Shown: piece after piece, positions 25,012 through 31,773 of the stretch
Layout: every line of letters begins with the position of its first letter
How positions within the stretch are numbered: position 1 is the first letter of the stretch
DNA from: Roseburia sp.
GTDB lineage: Bacteria; Bacillota; Clostridia; Lachnospirales; Lachnospiraceae
NCBI GenBank assembly: GCA_023664265.1
Contig: JAMPFV010000013.1
Span: forward strand, 1 to 59,380
Reading direction: 5' to 3'
DNA length: 59,380 nt
Notes under the pieces: model-generated
Databases searched by the model: none
What the model was told of the DNA's origin: nothing
The model's input: the letters and a program-made list of their open reading frames with translations, nothing else
Program-made: the position numbers and the translations under genes

Positions 25012-25124
25012 GCCGGAATCCTCCCGCACATACGCTTATCACTATTTATTATATGCGGAAATTCCCCTGCAATTACGATAATTCAATTCCCCTTCGCCCG
25101 CTCTGCGGACCGTCCAAACGACAA

Positions 25125-25520
25125 TCAGCTCTCGTCGGGGAACGCGGTGCTGACGACCTCCTCATCGCTCGGCATATCGTCGTTGTTCTTCCTGGAGGTA
25201 AAGCGGTCTATAAAGTCCGGAACCATGTCTATAATCTTGTTGACGGTGTCCTGATTCTTGATGTTCACAAGGCGAACCTGCCCGTTCTTAATGACAAGGA
25301 CTGCGCTCGGAGACATTTTCCCCGTCATGCCCCCTGCTCCGCCGTTCTTCTTTTCCTGCGCGGAGGAGCCTGCCCCGACGCCGAAAGTCACATCCACCAG
25401 CGGAATAATAATCGTATCCCCTATCTGCGTCGGCGCCCCGACCACCGTCTTGGAGGAAAGAAAGCTCTCCATTCCCTGCATCATTGTACTTACCACACTG
25501 TTAAACGTATTGTCCGCCAT
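25125..25520 (-). CDS. GerW family sporulation protein (YtfJ)
   Basis: A 131-residue protein of the GerW/YtfJ family, needed in Bacillus for proper spore germination. It has the hallmark GAPTQIGDTIIIPLVDVTFG, a Gly/Ser-rich loop with Lys residues (AGSSAQEKKNGGAGGMTGKM), then SPSAVLVIKNGQVRLVNI. Its presence implies a sporulating lineage. It lies 44 nt downstream of the DUF2953 gene, the standard gene pair in Clostridia. No sigma-factor promoter was identified. Confidence 0.92.
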   Translation of the reverse strand: MADNTFNSVVSTMMQGMESFLSSKTVVGAPTQIGDTIIIPLVDVTFGVGAGSSAQEKKNGGAGGMTGKMSPSAVLVIKNGQVRLVNIKNQDTVNKIIDMVPDFIDRFTSRKNNDDMPSDEEVVSTAFPDES

Positions 25521-25564
25521 ATAAACCTCCCGTGCCGAAGCGCTTTTGCGCAGGCAATCTCACA

Positions 25565-26488
25565 TTATATATTTCGTTTCAGCCGGCCGTAAAGCCGCCG
25601 GATATTTTTGTCAAAGAAAAGCACCAACACCGTCCGGATATACACATACACGCTGATTCTTCCCTTTAAGAAGAAATCGCCCTCCAGCACCGCCCGGTCA
25701 AACTCCGGCAGAATGTCCACGCGCCCCTCGTGGAAGGGATAAAGCATTCCCCACACAGCCATGACCTCGCCCATTGTCGCAGGGTCCTCAAAGCCGAGAT
25801 GAAGATGCACATTGTACTTCTGCGGCGCAAGATTTTTAAAGATTTTGACCAACTGCCCCTTGCAGGCCGCAAAGGCCGCCTTGGTGCTCTCCTCCTGCAG
25901 CAGCCGAAAGTAATAAGTGATATTCTCTCTGATTTTTACTATTGTATCACATATTCTCTGAATTGTGTACTTTATATTCTTTATAAAATGCACGAATTTC
26001 TTCCAAATAATTTTAATTTTTTGGAGAATAGTGCTGTTTTCCGCATCCTCCTCAAAAGTCTCCGCCATATCCTTATCCGGAATAATGCGTTCCTCCGGGA
26101 TAACGTCCTCCTCCGGAGCAATGCGTTCCTCCGGGATAACGTCCTCCTCCGGAAGCGAGGCTGTCTGCAGCTCCGTATTAGTTTCTGATTTTTCCCGTTT
26201 TTTATTCTTGACCTTGGGTTGTCTCAAATTATCAAAAACCGGTATTCCGAGCACCCGGACCCTTATGTGCAGCGGTTGTCCGAGCTCAAAGGCCATCCTT
26301 GCGGAAATCAGGTGCAGCAGCCATGTAATGCGCCCCGTAACGGACGCTTTCCCCTCCTGATACACACCCTGCGCGCGGTAGCGAATCGGGACAAACGCAA
26401 TCAGTCCCGCCAACAGCAGCACTATACCCAAAAGAACGAGAAGAACGATTCCCACTATCTTCAGCACGGTCAAAATTATGGATATCAT
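25565..26488 (-). CDS. DUF2953 membrane-associated protein
   Basis: About 307 residues. One strong N-terminal transmembrane helix (ILTVLKIVGIVLLVLLGIVL) is followed by the DUF2953 opening FVPIRYRAQGVY. A low-complexity acidic linker made of a duplicated 12-residue unit (PEEDVIPEERIA-type, encoded by two 36-bp repeats) follows. The C-terminal domain contains HLGFEDPATMGEVMAVWGML and the family end VDILPEFDRAVLEGDF. The function is unknown, but the gene is a constant neighbour of gerW and is thought to be sporulation-linked. The start is uncertain (ATG 26488 or TTG 26500); the ribosome binding site is poor. Confidence 0.85.
   Translation of the reverse strand: MISIILTVLKIVGIVLLVLLGIVLLLAGLIAFVPIRYRAQGVYQEGKASVTGRITWLLHLISARMAFELGQPLHIRVRVLGIPVFDNLRQPKVKNKKREKSETNTELQTASLPEEDVIPEERIAPEEDVIPEERIIPDKDMAETFEEDAENSTILQKIKIIWKKFVHFIKNIKYTIQRICDTIVKIRENITYYFRLLQEESTKAAFAACKGQLVKIFKNLAPQKYNVHLHLGFEDPATMGEVMAVWGMLYPFHEGRVDILPEFDRAVLEGDFFLKGRISVYVYIRTVLVLFFDKNIRRLYGRLKRNI
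26079..26150. repeat. 36-bp tandem repeat inside the DUF2953 gene
   Basis: Two units, 26079-26114 and 26115-26150, nearly identical and in frame. They encode the duplicated acidic P-E-E linker. Confidence 0.85.
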
Positions 26489-26517
26489 ATAATCAGCCAA
26501 TCTCCAAATTATTTTTT

Positions 26518-26601
26518 AATTTCAGTCGCCTTATACTGAATTTCAGTTGCCTTATACTGAATTTCAGTTGCCTTATACTGAATTTCAGTCGCTTTATCCC
26601 G
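26518..26601. repeat. 21-bp tandem array (four units)
   Basis: Units AATTTCAGTYGCCTTATACT plus G at 26518, 26539, 26560 and 26581, the last diverged (CTTTATCCC). The array lies between the DUF2953 start and the 60-bp MITE derivative. There are no spacers, so it is not CRISPR. Confidence 0.92.
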
Positions 26602-26620
26602 AATTGTCCTGCCAAAACAG

Positions 26621-26680
26621 TAACAGTTCAGCCATGCCATTCATAATTTGCATAATCATTTCTGCATGGCTGAACTGTTA
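26621..26680. mobile_element. MITE-like element, 60-bp internal-deletion copy
   Basis: It has the same TAACAGTTCAGCCATGC ends as the 185-bp copies (26621-26637 and 26664-26680). The left 30 bp, ending AATTTG, join directly to the right 30 bp. In the full element AATTTG occurs at both breakpoints exactly 125 bp apart, which fits a deletion between 6-bp direct repeats. What remains is nearly a pure hairpin. Confidence 0.88.
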
Positions 26681-26986
26681 CCCAAAATAAGCCTTCACAT
26701 CATAGCTGCCTGTCTCCTGCCATACATCCGTGAGCATCTCGGAAACCAAATCCACCGCGCCCGAATAGCTCTTGGCGATACCGACAATATACGGTGCATT
26801 CTCCGCTTTTCTGTAATAGCGCTGCTTCAAAATACCGCTGTGATATATTTCAAACAGATCCTTATTCCGCGCAAGCGCAATCAGATATATCGTCGGCTGC
26901 AGCCGCCCTGTCTTTAATTTCCATATTATTTGTCGCCGCTTGTCCTGAATGGACGGGCTTAGATACAATCTCTTATAAAAACGCAT
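26678..26986 (-). CDS. Hypothetical protein whose stop codon lies in a MITE
   Basis: A 102-residue basic, soluble protein (MRFYKRLYLSPSIQDKRRQI, then VYLIALAR-type strands and an IYHSGILKQRYYRK stretch). I do not recognise the family. ATG 26986 has GGGAG 10 nt upstream. The TAA stop at 26678-26680 is the terminal TAA of the 60-bp MITE derivative, so the element has either replaced or slightly shortened the natural C-terminus. It is upstream of DUF2953 in the same orientation, separated from it by the MITE and the 21-bp array. Confidence 0.55.
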   Translation of the reverse strand: MRFYKRLYLSPSIQDKRRQIIWKLKTGRLQPTIYLIALARNKDLFEIYHSGILKQRYYRKAENAPYIVGIAKSYSGAVDLVSEMLTDVWQETGSYDVKAYFG

Positions 26987-27051
26987 ATGCAACAAACTCC
27001 CGATGTTTATTCTACCATAACATGCCGGAATTTACAATTTGAAAAAATACG

Positions 27052-27078
27052 AAAAGAAGGCCAAACGACCTTCTTTTA
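27052..27078 (-). terminator. Terminator of the Nudix gene
   Basis: AAAAGAAGG / CCTTCTTTT arms (27052-27060 and 27069-27077). On the minus strand the hairpin follows the Nudix stop and runs into a T-rich tract. Confidence 0.8.
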
Positions 27079-27525
27079 CCGACCGGGCTTTATCCATTGT
27101 TTACTTTTTCTCAAGTAAAGATATTCTTGATAAGCCTGTTCAAGAATTTGTTTTTCATTTGAAAACTTTAATAAATGATATGCCTCATGGTATTTATAAT
27201 ACCCCGAATCCACAAAGAATTCTTCACGCTGCGGCTTGCTGTAATAATTGTCCGCCATCATCAGGTACCAATGCACTTCCTTCTCCACCACATCCTGCGG
27301 GACATTGAAGGAGTATTCGCTTTTCCCAATGTATTTCATTACAGACGCCTTCACGCCGGATTCCTCAAAGACCTCGCGCAGCGCAGTCTCCACATGTTTC
27401 TCACCTTTTTCGACAGTTCCCTTTGGAAGCACCCATCCCTCATATCTGTTTTTGAAGTTCTTATATAGAAGCAGAATTTTCCCTCGGAATATTACTACGC
27501 CTCCACAGCTGGTAGCTTCAATCAT
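27076..27525 (-). CDS. Nudix hydrolase
   Basis: A 149-residue Nudix protein. The signature G-x5-E-x7-R-E-x-x-E-E-x-G is complete in GTVEKGEKHVETALREVFEE followed by SGV, the Mg-binding loop for nucleoside-diphosphate-X hydrolysis. The N-terminus SCGGVVIFRGKILLLYK is typical of Ap4A- or NUDT2-like members, but the substrate cannot be set from sequence. AGGAGG precedes the ATG by 7 nt. It is the last gene of the cheX-like/cheY/nudix run and has its own terminator. Confidence 0.9.
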   Translation of the reverse strand: MIEATSCGGVVIFRGKILLLYKNFKNRYEGWVLPKGTVEKGEKHVETALREVFEESGVKASVMKYIGKSEYSFNVPQDVVEKEVHWYLMMADNYYSKPQREEFFVDSGYYKYHEAYHLLKFSNEKQILEQAYQEYLYLRKSKQWIKPGR

Positions 27526-27558
27526 GGCGTTTCCTCCTGTACAGTGCGTATATATGGG

Positions 27559-27915
27559 CTATTTAATGCTTTCGATAATGCTGATGATCTGGTTGGTCTC
27601 AAAGGGCTTTGTAACAAATTCAGAAGCGCCGAGCTTGATCGCATCCAGCATCTTGCCCTTCTGTCCCGCCGCTGTAACCATTATAACCCTCGCGGACGAA
27701 TCGTATTCCTTTATTTTGACGAGCGTCTCGATACCGTCCATGATGGGCATTGTAATATCCAATGTAACCAAGTCCGGCTTTAACTCGCAGTATTTCTCGA
27801 GGCCTTCTTGTCCGTTTGTCGCCTCCGCAATAACCTCATAGCCGTTCTGCTCTAATATGTGCCGAAGCATTGATCGGGATGTCTTAGAATCGTCAACTAT
27901 TAAAATCGTATTCAT
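27559..27915 (-). CDS. cheY: CheY-like response regulator
   Basis: A 118-residue stand-alone receiver domain. The acidic pocket is in ILIVDDSKTSRSML, the phosphoacceptor Asp is in DLVTLDITMPIMDGIETL, Thr/Ala is in VIMVTAAGQKG and the Lys is in FVTKPFE, so all catalytic positions are intact. With no output domain it should act by protein contact, as CheY does. The start at 27915 has GGAGG 5 nt upstream. It lies 54 nt downstream of the CheX-like gene in one transcript, suggesting a kinase-regulated response with its own phosphatase. Confidence 0.9.
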   Translation of the reverse strand: MNTILIVDDSKTSRSMLRHILEQNGYEVIAEATNGQEGLEKYCELKPDLVTLDITMPIMDGIETLVKIKEYDSSARVIMVTAAGQKGKMLDAIKLGASEFVTKPFETNQIISIIESIK

Positions 27916-27969
27916 GTTTTCCTCCATTCCAAAGCATTTATATTCTACGCAAGTAAAAATCCGTCTGCT

Positions 27970-28842
27970 TTATTCATATACTTCAAAAACGGCCCTGAAG
28001 ATATATCCGTTTGCACAAACAGGAATGATATAGAGCTTCTCATTGCTGACAAAAGGCCCCTCCTCCCCGTATTCCGGAGAATTCATATCAATAGAGATAT
28101 CATCATAACTCAGATTGGTCGCGAACAGGCCGTTGACACAATTGATAAACTCGCCTACATTGTCCAGCGCATCCGTGGTTACGGTGTCATATTTGTCCCC
28201 CGTAAAGTAATTCGCAATCGCAAGCAGGCCGTCCCCCGGAGCGCTGATGTATACCTTGATATGTAAGTCTCCGATGATGGCCTGACACGCGTATTTGTCC
28301 AACTGGAGGGAATGCGCGGTATAAGCCTTCTCGAGATATAAGTCAGGGTCAATCAGGCGGCGGAGCGTCTGTATCAGCGTGAGTGTAAGCTCCTTGAGCC
28401 GCGGAGACTTGATCGGGACAAAAATATTGACGCACTCCTCCAAGTCATCATGCACCAATGAACTCAGTTGAGCATCCGTAAAGCCGCTCACTTTCTGAAA
28501 GTCATCCAACAGCGGATTAATCTGCTCCAGTGTGATAATCCCCTCGTTCAGCGCAGCCTGGATAAACTTCAAAAAGCTGTTCTGCTGATAGGTCTGTATC
28601 TCGTCCAGCTTCTCCTCCGAGAGGTATCCGGCCTCTATCGCCATCTCACCGAAATGCATACTGTCATTATCCATGCGTCCCAGAAGCATCCTCACGTCCG
28701 CAGGTGAAATTGCCTTGTTGATCACCGCAATCACTTCGACCTCCGCACTCAGCTCCTTTGACACCGGAAGCAACGCATCCAACTGTTCCTTGGTCATTGT
28801 TTTCTTATCAACCAGGTAGTTTCCAAATAAGCATTTAAGCAT
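27970..28842 (-). CDS. CheX-like chemotaxis phosphatase with an extra N-terminal domain
   Basis: A 290-residue protein. The C-terminal 150 residues resemble the CheC/CheX CheY-P phosphatase fold (YISAPGDGLLAIANYFTG, TTDALDNVGEFINCVNGLFA, where D-x-x-x-E-x-x-N recalls the E/N active-site pattern). The N-terminal half contains FGEMAIEAGYLSEEKLDEIQ, a motif like the L-G-E-x-x-x-x-x-G-x-x-x-x-x-x-L repeats seen in MshEN-type c-di-GMP modules; that likeness is only suggestive. It probably controls the adjacent CheY. GGGAG precedes ATG 28842. Confidence 0.7.
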   Translation of the reverse strand: MLKCLFGNYLVDKKTMTKEQLDALLPVSKELSAEVEVIAVINKAISPADVRMLLGRMDNDSMHFGEMAIEAGYLSEEKLDEIQTYQQNSFLKFIQAALNEGIITLEQINPLLDDFQKVSGFTDAQLSSLVHDDLEECVNIFVPIKSPRLKELTLTLIQTLRRLIDPDLYLEKAYTAHSLQLDKYACQAIIGDLHIKVYISAPGDGLLAIANYFTGDKYDTVTTDALDNVGEFINCVNGLFATNLSYDDISIDMNSPEYGEEGPFVSNEKLYIIPVCANGYIFRAVFEVYE

Positions 28843-29009
28843 ATTACGACTCCCTTCCAAATTATAAATTTGTAATTTGATTTCTCTCAAATTATCTAAC
28901 TATTACTAATATACACCTTTTTGACAAAAATTACAAAGTATTTTGTTTAAAATATAGCACATTTATAAAAAATTGCCCATATTTTATTTCAAGGCACTGC
29001 TTTTTCTGT

Positions 29010-31751
29010 CTATTGCGCATAATACTGCTCCAAAATCCGGCGCGCGACAGGCACTGCGTACTCGCCTCCGGAGCCGGCGCCCTCCATGATAATCGTAATT
29101 TGCAGCGGCATTTCCGTGTCATAGGTGAAGCCCGTAAACCACGCGTGCGAATCGGAGTTGGAATTGTACTCCGCGGAGCCGGTCTTGCCCGCGGCGCTGT
29201 AACCGGCGCCCTTGAACCGCGTTCCGGTGCCCTCCTCCACAACCGCGTGCATCAGCTCCTTCAGGGCAGTGGCCTCCTCCTCGGAAATCAGCTGTCCGAG
29301 CGAGGTCGGCGTAAACTGCCTAAGCGTCGTCCCGTCGGCTGTCTCAATGCGCTCTATCATATACGGCTGCATCATCTCGCCGTCATTCGCTATCATGCCC
29401 GTGATCATAGCCATTTGCAGCGGCGTTATCTGCGTTATCCCCTGACCGATGGCCGTCTGAATCATATCGTTGTCGCTCTCGGCGATTTCCCGGGAGATAC
29501 TGCTCTGCTTCACGGGAAAATCCGCCGGGAATTCCCGATTGAAATAAAGGCTTTCGAGCGTCTTGGAGAAGCTTTTTCTGTCCAGCCGCAGACTGATATC
29601 CGCAAAGGCGGAGTTACAGGATTTGGCAAAGGCCGTCGTAAAATCGACATTGCCATGCCTTGCGCCGTGATAGCATTTAATCGCGTAATCCCCGTTGGTA
29701 AAGGAACCGTCACATTGGAAAGAATAGTTCTGATAGTCCGCGGGATTTTCACGAATGTATTCCAGCGCGGTCAGTATCTTGAAGGTGGATCCGGGCGGAT
29801 ACATTCCCTGCGTCACGCGGTTTACCAGAACCGAGCTCTCCGTATCTTCAAGAAGACTGTCCCATATCTGCGTAATCTCATTCGGGTCAAAATCCGGCTT
29901 GGACACCAGCGCAAGGATTCTCCCGGTCGCCGGGTCCGTGATAACGATTGCGCCCTCGTAAAGGCCGAGCGCGTTATAAGCGATTTTCTGCAGCCGCGCG
30001 TCAAAGGTCGTGATGACCGTGTTCCCCATATGCTTTTCGTTCTCGAGGTCGTCCAGCAGCTTATTGTTCAACGAGATGTTGGACGATACCAGATAGATAT
30101 TGGCGCTCTGTTCCACGCCCATCCGCCCGTTGGCGGCATATCCCACCGCGTGCGCGAATACCTCCCCGTAAGGATAATACCGCTCCTCCGTGTCGGGCCG
30201 CGTTGTCGCAAGCACCTCCCCGTCCGCGGACAGAATATCCCCCCGTATCGTCTGCGAGGCGAGGATTTCCTGACGCTTGGCGTTGTAGGAATTATTGATG
30301 ACCTCCGTGCTGTCAAAATGTACATAGTGCGTCAGGTAAACACCGATGGCCGCAAACGCGAGCGTAAACGCCCCCGCAATCAGATTCATCTGCAGTCTTG
30401 GCGCACAGGGAATCTCCGCGTCCTCCGTTTCCGCGCCGGCATCCGTCTCCGGCAGTGGTTCCCGATAAATGTAAAAGCCCTGCACGACTGCAAACATCAT
30501 CAGCGTCGCAAGCACCGAGCTTCCGCCGTAGCTGATAAGCGGCAGCGTCACGCCGGTAAGCGGGACAAACTTACTGTTCCCGCCGATGGTCAGGAAAATC
30601 TGCATGATATAGACGATTCCAAGCCCGTACACCGAATGTCTGACAAACGAATCCCGGCAGGAATGCGCGATATTGACAATCTCAAGAAACAGGTTCACAC
30701 AGATCGCAATCAGACAGATACCAAAGACAACGCCGTATTCCTCGCAGATCGCCGAAAAGATAAAATCCTGCTCCACATACGGTATCGAGCCCGGCGTTCC
30801 GGCGTCGATTCCCATGCCGAACCACCCTCCCGTGCCGATTCCAAACAGAGACTGCGCAATCTGATAGCCCGTGGCGTCGATATCCGTCCACGGGTCCAGC
30901 CACGCGGCTACCCGCACGCGGACATGCGCAAACAGGAAATAGGACACATAGGAGGCCGCAGCCGCTCCGGCAAGTCCCAGAATCAGATAGCGCGCCTTCC
31001 GCGTCGATACATACAGGAGCACGACGTAGGTGACAAAAAATATCAGCGCGCTTCCCAAGTCCTTTGAGGCCACCAGAATCAGAACATGCGCGGCCGCCAA
31101 CACTGCCGAAAGGAAGATATGTCCGAAATGCTTTGCCCGCGACAAGATTCCCGCAAGGAACAGCACATAGATAATCTTGACAAATTCCGACGGCTGAAAG
31201 GAGATTCCAAAGACGGAGAAAGCCAGCTTGGAGCCGTTGCTGATGCGTCCGCTCACCAGAACCGCGCCCAGAATCGCGATTCCCACCGTCACATAAAGCC
31301 ACTCGCAGCGCTTTATCAAGGAGACGTGCTTTACGAAGACCGGGATAATCAGCGCGATGATCAACGAGACCGCGACAATAACGAACTGGCGCAGCGAGCG
31401 CGCATAAGAAAGGCGCGTCAGGATAACAAAGCTAATCGACAAAAGCATCGCGATATGGTTCAGTATCAGCCTGTCGGAGCTTGGATAAATCGCCCGCATA
31501 AGCACGAGGAACGTGAAGACGGCGATAACCTGAAGCAGCGCGAGAAACAGATACGAAAAGTCCTGCCTCGAGTAGAGCAGCACCAGACTCCCGACGATAT
31601 GATTCACGAAAATCATCATGTCCTGAAGCACGAAGACAACGGTTCTGCGTTCCCGGTCCTCCCGCCGCAGCGTAACATAGCTTATCAGCGTGTACAATAA
31701 AATATTTATCGCCAATATATATTTTGATAATTCAATGACTGCCTTCAGCAT
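29010..31751 (-). CDS. FtsW/RodA/SpoVE - penicillin-binding transpeptidase fusion
   Basis: A 913-residue fusion joining a SEDS glycosyltransferase to a class B PBP. Residues 1 to about 420 have about ten membrane helices and the SEDS loop VEQDFIFSAICEEYG, equivalent to the catalytic-Asp region. One further helix follows (about 440-460), then a PBP dimerisation segment and the transpeptidase domain with Ser655 of STFK, the SxN motif as SCN (about 712) and KTGSAE (about 857). SEDS and bPBP normally work as separate partners (FtsW-FtsI, RodA-PBP2), so this one chain should polymerise and cross-link peptidoglycan. It follows the U32 gene with a 22-nt gap, in an operon with zapA. Confidence 0.92.
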   Translation of the reverse strand: MLKAVIELSKYILAINILLYTLISYVTLRREDRERRTVVFVLQDMMIFVNHIVGSLVLLYSRQDFSYLFLALLQVIAVFTFLVLMRAIYPSSDRLILNHIAMLLSISFVILTRLSYARSLRQFVIVAVSLIIALIIPVFVKHVSLIKRCEWLYVTVGIAILGAVLVSGRISNGSKLAFSVFGISFQPSEFVKIIYVLFLAGILSRAKHFGHIFLSAVLAAAHVLILVASKDLGSALIFFVTYVVLLYVSTRKARYLILGLAGAAAASYVSYFLFAHVRVRVAAWLDPWTDIDATGYQIAQSLFGIGTGGWFGMGIDAGTPGSIPYVEQDFIFSAICEEYGVVFGICLIAICVNLFLEIVNIAHSCRDSFVRHSVYGLGIVYIMQIFLTIGGNSKFVPLTGVTLPLISYGGSSVLATLMMFAVVQGFYIYREPLPETDAGAETEDAEIPCAPRLQMNLIAGAFTLAFAAIGVYLTHYVHFDSTEVINNSYNAKRQEILASQTIRGDILSADGEVLATTRPDTEERYYPYGEVFAHAVGYAANGRMGVEQSANIYLVSSNISLNNKLLDDLENEKHMGNTVITTFDARLQKIAYNALGLYEGAIVITDPATGRILALVSKPDFDPNEITQIWDSLLEDTESSVLVNRVTQGMYPPGSTFKILTALEYIRENPADYQNYSFQCDGSFTNGDYAIKCYHGARHGNVDFTTAFAKSCNSAFADISLRLDRKSFSKTLESLYFNREFPADFPVKQSSISREIAESDNDMIQTAIGQGITQITPLQMAMITGMIANDGEMMQPYMIERIETADGTTLRQFTPTSLGQLISEEEATALKELMHAVVEEGTGTRFKGAGYSAAGKTGSAEYNSNSDSHAWFTGFTYDTEMPLQITIIMEGAGSGGEYAVPVARRILEQYYAQ

Positions 31752-31773
31752 TTATAAAATGATGCTCCTTTCC

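Noticed and set aside
26518..26601. Possible CRISPR array
   Set aside because: The units are contiguous with no spacers, and no cas genes are present.
29013..31067. A 684-codon plus-strand open frame opposite the FtsW-PBP gene
   Set aside because: It is fully antisense to a well-supported gene and has an unnatural composition rich in Arg and His.
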